In this document: positions 56,900 through 64,000 of the stretch, in pieces
How the letters are laid out: the number at the start of each line of letters is the position of its first letter
How positions within the stretch are numbered: position 1 is the stretch's first letter
NCBI GenBank assembly: GCA_029964075.1
Contig: CM057135.1
Location: 17,820,863 to 17,884,862, forward strand
Length of the DNA stretch: 64,000 nucleotides
DNA from: Patiria pectinifera
Lineage: Eukaryota; Echinodermata; Asteroidea; Valvatida; Asterinidae
Direction of reading: 5' to 3'
The notes under the pieces: generated by a model
Databases searched by the model: none
Told to the model about the DNA's origin: nothing
Seen by the model: only the letters and a program-made list of their open reading frames with translations
Position numbers and translations under genes: made by a program

Positions 56900-59800
56900 G
56901 GATTGACGAGGATGGTTCGGATGGAGAAACGGTTCAATCGCATCCAAAAGAAATAGGAGCACTTCATGGGGTGTATGTGGAAGGGCAAATCGGCCAACAC
57001 TCGTTGCCATTTCTGATCGACACAGGATCTTCAGAGACACTGATTAGTATCACAGAGTATAACTCGATGATCAGAGGAGTTCGTCCCAGTTTGGTGCCGA
57101 TTAGTGATGTAATCCGCCAGGCGGATGGTAAGCCACTAACAGCCAAGGGGAGTGCCCTGATGGGGGTACAAATAGGAGGATACCGTGCTGAAGTGGAGGT
57201 CATTGTCGCGCCAATTAGAAATAGGGGCATACTTGGAATGAATTTTCTGCTGACCACTGCCTGTACCCTGGACCTGAAAGAACTTCAACTCAGAATAGCA
57301 GAGCACACCGTGCCCCTTTGTGATGGCAAGAGAACCAGTTCATTTTGTTATAAGGTCCGTGCCGAAAAGACATCCCGGATTCCACCAGGACATGAAGCCA
57401 TCATCACGGGAGTCCTGGAACAACCGATGGAACTCCAAGGTATGGGAATGATTGAGCCCACTGACAGGAACGTCTTGTCCGAAAGAGGGTTACTGGTCGC
57501 CAGAGTGCTGGTGGATGCGGGAGTTGACAGCTACCCAATTCGAGTGTTTAACCCAGGTGCAAGCGTAGCGACAGTCAGTGGAGGATGTACAGTAGGGACA
57601 CTCACGGCCATAAATGAGGAAGACGTAGAATCCCCTGGGGTGTCAGTAACAATAATGGAGAGGGCGGACAAGGGATCAAGGGAAGTACCGGAACATCTTG
57701 TCGAACTTTACCAGCAGAGTGTAAGCCAACTGTCGGATGATGCCGACAGAGAACGAGTCAAGAAACTACTGATAGATTATCAAGACATATTTTCCAAGGG
57801 TTTGGGTGACCTGGGCAAGACAGATATTGTCCACCATAGCATCCGGGTTGATGAAACGACGCCAATTCGTCAACGAGCAAGGCGACTTCCCATCTGGCAG
57901 AGGGCGGAAGCAGATGAGCAAGTTCGGGAAATGGTGCAGAAGGGGATAATTGAACCGTCTAGCAGCGCGTGGGCATCACCGGTCGTACTGGTAAAGAAAA
58001 AAGACGGCTCTACCCGGTTTTGTGTGGATTATAGATCCCTCAATGCTCACACCCTGAAAGACGCTTACCCCATACCTCGGGTTGACGACAGTTTGGATTC
58101 ACTTGCTGGTTCCCAGTGGTTCTCAACGCTTGACCTGGCAAGTGGATACTGGCAGGTGCAGCTGGACCATGATGCCAAGGCGAAGGCGGCTTTTGTGACT
58201 AGATCTGGGCTTTATCAGTGGAATGTAATGCCATTCGGCTTATGTAACGCCCCTGCTACTTTCGAACGGCTGATGGAGAGGATTTTTGCTGGTCTCCAGT
58301 GGAGGACCCTTCTCTTGTACCTGGATGACATAATAGTCTTTGCCGAGAGTGTGGACGATGAAGTAGACCGACTGCGGGAGGTGTTCCAAAGGCTCAGGGA
58401 GGCCAATCTTAAGTTGAAGCCCAAGAAGTGCAGCCTTTTTCAGCAGTCAGTCACCTATCTTGGCCATATTATATCCAGAAACGGGGTATCCACAGATCCG
58501 GGGAAAGTCAGAGCGGTGGAGGAGTGGTCAGTGCCTCAGTCTACCAGGGATGTGAGGAGCTTCATTGGGTTGGCATCCTACTATAGACGCTATATAAAAG
58601 GCTTCGCCAAAATAGCTCAACCATTGCACCGGCTGATGGAGAAGAATCGGGTCTTCCAGTGGACAGAAGATTGTGATGAGGCCTTCCAGACACTGAAACG
58701 ATCACTGACAACTGCACCCATCCTTGCGTACCCTAAGGAAGTAGGGGAGTTTATCCTAGATACTGACGCAAGCAGCACTGGTATCGGAGCAGTTCTCTCC
58801 CAAAGGCAGGATGGAGAAGAAAAAGTCATTGCATACGCCAGCCGCACGATGTCAAAACCTGAAAGAAACTACTGTGTGACCAGAAGGGAGCTTTTGGCGG
58901 TTGTCACGTATGTAAAGCATTTCCGCCATTATCTCTACGGACGGAGGTTCGTTATCCGGACTGACCATGGTGCATTACGATGGTTAATTAATTTCCGCAA
59001 TCCAGAAGGGCAGCTTGCAAGGTGGATGGAGATTCTCAGCGAATATGACCTTGTCATCCAACATCGAGCTGGGCGTGTGCACCAGAATGCAGATGCACTA
59101 TCTCGTAAGCCGTGTACCCAATGTGGCAGAACCGGCGCTGAGTCAGATGAACTCCAAGCGGAGGAAACCCCAGGTGAGAAAGAGTCTGAGGAGCATTTCG
59201 ACCGTGACACCAGAATGGTCACCATCACACCAAAGTGGACTTTGCAGCAACTACGAGAAAAGCAGTTAGAAGACTCCACAATTAGACCTATACTGAGGGC
59301 AAAAGAGGATGGTGACAACAGACCGAAATGGGAAGTGATATCTACTGACTCAGCGCCGAGCAAAACATATTGGGCACAGTGGGAGCAGCTCAAAGTTCGT
59401 GAAGGAGTCCTGTGTAGGCGACATGAGTCGGACGATGGAAGACGGTGCAAATGGCAAGTCATCCTACCAACAGACCTCAGAGAGGATATCCTCGCGGAAC
59501 TTCATGACAGCAAAACCGCACGACACCAAGGGGTCCGCAAGACCCTTATAAAAGTTCAGAAAAGGTACTACTGGTCAGGGATGTCAGCCGACGTGCGTTC
59601 CAAGATCCGTAAATGCACAACATGTGCCAGAAGAAAATCGCCAGGAAAGAAATCCCGGGCCCCACTTCAGCAGTACACCGTGGGGGCAACAATGGAAAGA
59701 ATCGCCCTCGATATAATGGGCCCTCTACCCAGGAGTGAGCGGGGCAATGCATATGTGCTCGTAGTAGGTGACCCGTTCACGAAGTGGATCGAGGCTTACG

Positions 59801-60552
59801 CCCTGCCGGACCAGAAAGCTACAACTGTGGCGGAAACCCTGGTGGAGCAATTCATATGCCGGTATGGTTGCCCGAAGGAAATCCACAGCGACCAGGGGAC
59901 AAACTTCCAGTCAGCTGTATTCAGAGAGGTCTGCAGACTGCTAGGAATGGATCAAACAAGAACCTGCCCTTACAATCCCAAGTCAGACGGCTTCATCGAA
60001 AGATTCAATCGGAGCCTCGTCAATCTGGTTGCCCCATTCGTAAGACAAGACCAGCGAGACTGGGATGCCAACCTGGCGTATTCAATGATGGCATATAGGA
60101 GTGCTGTTCAAGAAAGTACGGGGGAATCACCATGCTTCATGCTCATGGGACGTGATATATCCTTACCTCTTGACGCACTGACCAAGCTTCCCGACGATTG
60201 TGATGACCATTTGTCAACAGATTATGCACAGAATCTTCGGCAGAGGATGACCCAAGCCCATGACCGAGCGCGAGAGAGCATGAAAACTAACCTACGACAG
60301 CAAAAGCGCAACTACGATCGCCATGTGGCCGGCCATAAAATAAATGTTGGGGAATTTGTGTGGCTGCATAACACATCACGCAAGAAGGGGTTGTCTCCAA
60401 AGCTTCAATTTAAGTGGCTGGGACCATACCTGGTGATAAAACAACTATCTGACGTGACTTTCAGAGTACAGGAGAAGCCGAGGTCGAAGCCAAAGGTCGT
60501 GCACTACGACAAGCTAAAGGCTTACATGGGTCCACCGCAGCAAGCATGGTAA
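56794..60552 (+). CDS. pol: Pol polyprotein (PR-RT-RNaseH-IN)
   Basis: Open from 56794 to a TAA at 60550; no ATG is needed if it is reached by -1 frameshifting from gag. Counting from 56971, the aspartic protease site is FLIDTGSSETLI (D17). RT spans about 290-470, with FCVDYRSLN (350), LDLASGYWQ, MPFGLCNAP and YLDD at 450-453. RNase H begins near FILDTDASS (D599). The integrase HHCC zinc region is near 845-880 (H-x3-4-H, CTTCARR). The DDE residues are D914, D974 and E1010, with the usual 35-residue spacing. A GPY/F module (KWLGPYLVI) lies at 1149-1157. All catalytic residues I can check are present. No stop or shift occurs over 1250 codons. Confidence 0.97.
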   Translation, partial: PTVGKRCRTNPAGHGEVTSRTRPKQGGGRGGKEKLGIDEDGSDGETVQSHPKEIGALHGVYVEGQIGQHSLPFLIDTGSSETLISITEYNSMIRGVRPSLVPISDVIRQADGKPLTAKGSALMGVQIGGYRAEVEVIVAPIRNRGILGMNFLLTTACTLDLKELQLRIAEHTVPLCDGKRTSSFCYKVRAEKTSRIPPGHEAIITGVLEQPMELQGMGMIEPTDRNVLSERGLLVARVLVDAGVDSYPIRVFNPGASVATVSGGCTVGTLTAINEEDVESPGVSVTIMERADKGSREVPEHLVELYQQSVSQLSDDADRERVKKLLIDYQDIFSKGLGDLGKTDIVHHSIRVDETTPIRQRARRLPIWQRAEADEQVREMVQKGIIEPSSSAWASPVVLVKKKDGSTRFCVDYRSLNAHTLKDAYPIPRVDDSLDSLAGSQWFSTLDLASGYWQVQLDHDAKAKAAFVTRSGLYQWNVMPFGLCNAPATFERLMERIFAGLQWRTLLLYLDDIIVFAESVDDEVDRLREVFQRLREANLKLKPKKCSLFQQSVTYLGHIISRNGVSTDPGKVRAVEEWSVPQSTRDVRSFIGLASYYRRYIKGFAKIAQPLHRLMEKNRVFQWTEDCDEAFQTLKRSLTTAPILAYPKEVGEFILDTDASSTGIGAVLSQRQDGEEKVIAYASRTMSKPERNYCVTRRELLAVVTYVKHFRHYLYGRRFVIRTDHGALRWLINFRNPEGQLARWMEILSEYDLVIQHRAGRVHQNADALSRKPCTQCGRTGAESDELQAEETPGEKESEEHFDRDTRMVTITPKWTLQQLREKQLEDSTIRPILRAKEDGDNRPKWEVISTDSAPSKTYWAQWEQLKVREGVLCRRHESDDGRRCKWQVILPTDLREDILAELHDSKTARHQGVRKTLIKVQKRYYWSGMSADVRSKIRKCTTCARRKSPGKKSRAPLQQYTVGATMERIALDIMGPLPRSERGNAYVLVVGDPFTKWIEAYALPDQKATTVAETLVEQFICRYGCPKEIHSDQGTNFQSAVFREVCRLLGMDQTRTCPYNPKSDGFIERFNRSLVNLVAPFVRQDQRDWDANLAYSMMAYRSAVQESTGESPCFMLMGRDISLPLDALTKLPDDCDDHLSTDYAQNLRQRMTQAHDRARESMKTNLRQQKRNYDRHVAGHKINVGEFVWLHNTSRKKGLSPKLQFKWLGPYLVIKQLSDVTFRVQEKPRSKPKVVHYDKLKAYMGPPQQAW

Positions 60553-60894
60553 GTTGAACAGAGGACGACGAGCCCAACGGAGGAGAACGACGAGGAAAAA
60601 GAGGATGTTACTGGCGAGATGGATCAAGAGAACGATCTACAAGTCATACCCACAGAAAGCGCAAATAATAAACCCACGGATGGTGATTCCCCAGCACTTG
60701 CTACCGGTACTCCGGTCAATCAGCCAGAATCAACCCCAGTAAAAGCAGCCGACAGTGCCAAGGTGACGACGGAAGGGGAGCCTGAAAATCCTCCAAGTTT
60801 CGAGGAATCACAGCGCCGATATCCGCAGCGGCGACGTAGACAACCGGCTGGATTACAAGACTACGAGGTTTACGGCCGTGAGTGCAGCCATTAA
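60553..60894 (+). CDS. Pol tail beyond an in-frame TAA
   Basis: The pol frame reopens directly after TAA (60550-60552) for 113 codons: an acidic and Ser/Thr/Pro-rich segment, then RRYPQRRRRQPAGLQDYEVY and a stop. The basic RYP-x-R-x-R-x-P ending is commonly the C-terminus of gypsy Pol, so this was probably one protein with pol. The stop codon overlaps a perfect donor-like GTAAGT (60549-60554). Either a recent nonsense change, readthrough, or a spliced product could explain the arrangement. The first ATG inside is at 60619. Confidence 0.75.
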   Translation, partial: VEQRTTSPTEENDEEKEDVTGEMDQENDLQVIPTESANNKPTDGDSPALATGTPVNQPESTPVKAADSAKVTTEGEPENPPSFEESQRRYPQRRRRQPAGLQDYEVYGRECSH

Positions 60895-61247
60895 TCATCA
60901 CGGGCGCCCTCAGTGGGCGAAACAATGCCAGTACCCACATTTCGTCTAGCCCCCAACCCTTGGCACGTATTGTGTAACAGTAATCGTGCGGAGTATCTAT
61001 CTACACTACCTTGTGCGCGTATGCGAGCATGATGCGTACGCGCTGGCATAGTTACGCCGAACATATCGCACCAGTTAGTTTTTGATCATCGTTCGGTAAC
61101 ATCATCGGTTTGAGTCTTCTCCAAAGCCAGCGTCATACACTCATCCACTTATCCACCCAGCCACCTTCTGTGATCCACCTGTGGATTAAGTCTCAGCGGA
61201 TTAATCGGAATTTGACATTTCGGTAGTCATACGTTCCTTACATCACC
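60895..61247 (+). other. Spacer between the pol tail and the zinc-finger ORF
   Basis: 353 bp with no frame of note. From 61142 to 61178 it repeats the LTR word family (CATCCAC, TATCCACCC, GATCCACC), the last followed by an inverted TGTGGAT. An acceptor-like TTTCGGTAG ends at 61226, 22 bases ahead of the ATG, so a spliced subgenomic mRNA is conceivable. Confidence 0.6.
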
Positions 61248-62006
61248 ATGCCGGAGGAGGGGAGCGACCGTCATCGAGACCAGGGCAGGTCATCGAGAAA
61301 GCACGTCGGCCGTGGCGATAAGAGAAAGAGGCCGGATGACAGCGGACACCACAAGCACAAGAAACAAACAAAGGAACAGAGCGACCGCCGCCCAAGTGCT
61401 ACCACCAGCCAAGACCGGCCCCAACATCAGCACCAGCACCAGCGGACCAAGGGGCAACCGTCAGCCACCAGCAGTGGACAGACACAAAAGCACACCTGCC
61501 CGGTTCCCGACTGCGGAAAAGAGTTCTCCCTGAAAGGCAACCTGGTAAGGCATGCAAAGGAGGCCCATCATCGGGGCAACGGTTCCTCAGGATTCACCTG
61601 TAAAACCTGTGGCGAAGCATTCACCCGGAACGCCAGCCTTCACCGTCATGAAGAACATCACGACACCGGCCGCAGGCCCCTCCCTCATCCATATCCAGTC
61701 TCCACGCCAGCTGCTCCCCCCACCGAACCCAGCGACCTCCCTCTACCACCGGAACCCACCCTGGAGCTCCTTCCACCCCCTTGCACACCCCCATCGACCG
61801 CAACATCCGGTGGTCATCCCAAGACAGGGGGAAAATCAATAAAGTTGCTGCGGCAACTGCAAACAGAGAGCACAAGAATCAGCTCGTCGACTGAGAGTGA
61901 GGAGCCAGAGGAGGGGGAGCGGATCGAGGCAACTACCACCATCAAGGTATTCCGCGGTGGCATCCTCTTCCACCAAAAACAGTCCAAGACCGTTGTGGAC
62001 ATGTAA
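61248..62006 (+). CDS. C2H2 zinc-finger protein in the env position
   Basis: 252 codons, ATG in a good context (ATCACCATGCCG), placed between pol and the 3' LTR where env would sit. Residues 1-80 are basic and His/Gln-rich with NLS-like DKRKRPDD and HKHKKQ. Finger 1: C84, C89, F93, L99, H102, H107. Finger 2: C118, C121, F125, L131, H134, H138; both fit the C2H2 consensus. Residues 140-195 are Pro-rich and 205-235 Ser/Glu-rich, with a hydrophobic basic end (IKVFRGGILFHQKQ). There is no signal peptide or membrane segment, so it is not an envelope protein. A nuclear DNA- or RNA-binding role is inferred; host-gene capture is the likely origin. The frame is intact in a very young element, suggesting it is maintained. 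Confidence 0.88.
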   Translation: MPEEGSDRHRDQGRSSRKHVGRGDKRKRPDDSGHHKHKKQTKEQSDRRPSATTSQDRPQHQHQHQRTKGQPSATSSGQTQKHTCPVPDCGKEFSLKGNLVRHAKEAHHRGNGSSGFTCKTCGEAFTRNASLHRHEEHHDTGRRPLPHPYPVSTPAAPPTEPSDLPLPPEPTLELLPPPCTPPSTATSGGHPKTGGKSIKLLRQLQTESTRISSSTESEEPEEGERIEATTTIKVFRGGILFHQKQSKTVVDM

Positions 62007-62495
62007 TTAAACCCTGGTTATTTAAGTTGAAAAGTTTACCCTTGAGAAAGTTTTTGTTAAAGCTGACCATAGAATTTGGTAGTCAGAAAAAAAAGAAAAA
62101 AAGGAAAGTGATATTCAAAGATTTGTTGAAATATGAGGATCAAAAGGCCATGATCTATGTTTTCGTATTTATTGATGTAAGAAAATATTGGGAAAAGAGA
62201 AAGAATTGTTCAAACCTGTATAAGTTTAACGTTAAAAGTTAGTGTAACCGAGTTTAAATTTTAAAGTTGTAACTTGTTCGATGTGTTTAGTAACCAAGTT
62301 TATACTCAAAGTTATGACGGCATACATGTACAATTTTAATAATCCACTGAATCAGCTGAAGCGATTGTTATGCTTACAAAACGAAGGATGTAACTGGAAT
62401 AGGAACACTTTCTGTTTTTAGTAATCATTTGAAGCAAAGTGGATAACATTGTAAAATTAACAATTTCAGGGACTGAAAAGTCTGGGGGAGGGTCA
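62007..62495 (+). other. 3' non-coding region and polypurine tract
   Basis: AT-rich region between the zinc-finger stop and the 3' LTR. The polypurine tract GGGGGAGGG lies at 62484-62492, a few bases before the LTR, and would prime plus-strand synthesis. No other frame of interest. Confidence 0.8.
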
Positions 62496-63052
62496 TGTGA
62501 CAAATCACGAACTACACGTTTTACATTAGTCTCCCTTATCTCAACTGTATGAGCCAAATAGCACTGTTAAGTGGGTGTGTCTTTAGTCACCTACTGAAAT
62601 CTGATTGGTCAAATCCTTTTGTATTGAGTAAAGCACACGTGTACAAGATTATAGGGATGTTGGCCTATAAAAGGCAGAGCTGATGAAATAAAACTCACTT
62701 CTTGATCAGGTGGGGCCGAAGAAGTCAAACCAATCTCCTGTGCCTAATTTATTGTTGATTGTCTAATTAATTATACTTGGTTAAAGGGTGTGGTCCACAG
62801 TGATCCACATTAAATCCACCCGTGATCCACCCGAATCCACCCCCCTTTCCACAGTGATCCACCCAATCCACAGTGATCCACCCAATCCACTAGATCGCCC
62901 CGCCCCCGAATCAAACCACAAGTAATCCACACTACCACTGAGGCATAGAAGGGCTCAACAAGAAGCATCCCGGAGCTGTGGCATTCAACCGCAGGTGCTG
63001 ACGTCATTAGACCTGGCAGGGCTAGGGAAACCGATTGGCTACGCACGTTACA
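62496..63052 (+). repeat. 3' LTR
   Basis: Same 557 bp as the 5' LTR with one difference that I see (C instead of A in CAACCGCAGG). TATAAAAG is at 62666 and AATAAA at 62687. GTAT follows at 63053-63056, matching the 4 bp before the 5' LTR. Confidence 0.97.
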
Positions 63053-63545
63053 GTATGTTGCCCAAGACTGGTCAAAATATCAACAGGTTAAACAGTTGTT
63101 TCAAAATGTTGTATATTTTGTCCCAAAAAATATGTGAATAGTTGTGGTAAGTGCTGACCAATTCTATAATCCTGTACTATCCTGACTTTTTAGTGAAAAT
63201 CACCATTTCCTCAGGATTAGAGCAAAGTAACCGAAATTTGCGCTTATTTATGTCATTACATGTAAACTCTGGAGGTACAACAAAAATCCTAATTTATCTC
63301 ATCTTTCTGACCCCCTCTTCCAAGCGATTTACCCTTTCTGATTGGTGTGGACCACTGAGTAGCTATAAGTGCAAGCTTTTGGATGTTTTAAGTAGTCAGG
63401 CCATAGTGAATTTGACCCAAAGATTTGATAGCGCCCTGGACACAAGATGGATCACTAACCCCAAAATGTGCGTCAATGATTAAAGTACGTGTATGCACTG
63501 GACGCCATTTTAGGAAGCAAAATTATTGATAAATGCACTCCACGT
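63053..63545. other. Spacer right of the LTR element
   Basis: The plus-strand ORF at 63151-63483 has no motif I recognise. No gene supported. Confidence 0.4.
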
Positions 63546-64000
63546 TTACACATCAGTCCAGCCCTTAGGTGGCAGTGTCCCTGATTTGTGTAGGGCAGCA
63601 AGACGTGAAAAGTAACTGGCTATCTGCTGGGCAGTCAACCAGTCATCTCTCTGGAACTGACTTTTGAAGCGCTGGGAAACAGTTTGTGGGTTTTCTTTTT
63701 TTCCTGTGTTAACACCAACCATGAATTGGGCAAGCAAAAAATCCTTGACTAGCTGTGAGAACCTCTTCTTCGCCTTGGACACTTTGCAAGCCCATCCAGA
63801 TTGGATTGCCAGGGACATGGAGGCTGAAGCTGCTTCTTCTGATCTCACCATCACACCACCTTGACTTGAATGAGAGGTGCCAGCTCGCATGTCACCAATC
63901 TTTTCAGCCCACTGACGTGCAATTTGGTCATAGTGAGATTCCTTAAGGGGACGAAACATATGACGTCCTGCTGCCAAATGATTAGTGAGGAGCTCATCAG
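63546..64000 (-). CDS. Partial ORF of unknown function, running off the right edge
   Basis: Open on the minus strand from the window edge to a TAA at 63546-63548, about 150 codons, with no start in view. Composition is protein-like: AAGRHMFRPLKESHYDQIA, MRAGTSHSSQGGVMVRSEEA, AKKRFSQLVKDFLLAQF and WLTAQQIASYFSRLAALHKS. The end, with its QQI-x2-YFSRLA helix, reminds me of proteins repeated in invertebrate genomes and linked to transposons, but I cannot name the family. It could be a terminal exon or a single-exon mobile-element gene. Confidence 0.55.
   Translation of the reverse strand, partial: DELLTNHLAAGRHMFRPLKESHYDQIARQWAEKIGDMRAGTSHSSQGGVMVRSEEAASASMSLAIQSGWACKVSKAKKRFSQLVKDFLLAQFMVGVNTGKKENPQTVSQRFKSQFQRDDWLTAQQIASYFSRLAALHKSGTLPPKGWTDV

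Larger units (their letters stand above)
54593..63052 (+). mobile_element. Complete Ty3/gypsy LTR retrotransposon with extra zinc-finger ORF
   Basis: Two 557-bp LTRs (54593-55149 and 62496-63052) flank, in order, a primer binding site, gag, pol (protease, RT, RNase H, integrase), a pol tail, a C2H2 ORF and a polypurine tract. GTAT precedes the 5' LTR and follows the 3' LTR (54589-54592 and 63053-63056), a 4-bp target duplication. The RT-RNaseH-IN order identifies Ty3/gypsy. The LTRs differ at one position by eye, so the insertion is recent. Total length is 8460 bp. Confidence 0.97.

Noticed and set aside
58215-59752. Minus-strand ORFs across pol
   Set aside because: Shadow frames of the intact pol coding strand, with no motifs.
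61312-61842. Alternative plus-strand frames over the zinc-finger ORF
   Set aside because: The frame with both C2H2 fingers is the only one with recognisable domains; the others are Pro/Arg-rich shadows.

Overview
This is a eukaryotic, animal-type window. The coding sequence has spliced exons with GT-AG borders, long AT-rich introns, AATAAA signals and very dense repeats. The mix of mobile elements (a Helentron-type Helitron with a C-terminal endonuclease, a GIY-YIG Penelope-like element, a Ty3/gypsy LTR element and many short inverted-repeat elements), together with the frequent TACATGTA word, suggests an aquatic invertebrate genome. The sequence alone does not tell me the phylum. I find no gene I would call an ordinary single-copy host gene; almost everything I can interpret is mobile DNA or its debris.

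Layout. 1-7.5 kb is repeat: a ~25-28 bp minisatellite, a ~170 bp satellite carrying TGACGTCA sites, and a 1.7 kb dispersed repeat that recurs at 36.3-37.9 kb. 9.3-15.3 kb holds a six-exon gene for an RPA-like OB-fold single-stranded-DNA-binding protein. 15.3-21.4 kb is AT-rich, with a CpG-rich patch and several fold-back elements. 21.46-30.83 kb is a nearly continuous Helentron reading frame in the order PHD finger, C76/UL36-type cysteine peptidase, OTU peptidase, 18-residue repeats, DUF6570-like region, Rep (HUH/Y2), PIF1-type helicase, EEP endonuclease. Two in-frame stops and two single-base frameshifts break it. The RPA-like gene upstream, on the same strand, is the kind of accessory gene that animal Helitrons carry, so element and gene may be one unit of over 20 kb.

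31.8-33.1 kb is a 93-bp tandem array. 33.9-34.9 kb is a cassette repeated three times, each copy with an exon-like segment. 36-42 kb is repeat and trinucleotide microsatellite. 43.9-45.7 kb is a 660-bp tandem duplication; one copy carries a 466-bp fold-back element with a 9-bp target duplication and the other keeps the empty site. 48.6-51.3 kb (minus strand) is a decayed Penelope-like element split by a 335-bp inverted-repeat element.

54.59-63.05 kb is a complete, very young Ty3/gypsy retrotransposon. Its two 557-bp LTRs differ at one position that I can see. It has a tRNA-Leu-type primer site, gag, pol (PR-RT-RNaseH-IN), a pol tail behind one stop codon, and an extra ORF in the env position encoding a two-finger C2H2 protein. 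Iterated ATCCACC motifs lie in its LTRs and again just ahead of that extra ORF. A partial unknown ORF (minus strand) runs off the right edge.

The two observations I rate highest are the Helentron polyprotein with two different deubiquitinase-type peptidases plus a PHD finger, and the gypsy element with its own zinc-finger protein and a candidate iterated binding site. All calls come from reading the sequence and from memory of protein families; no database search was run.
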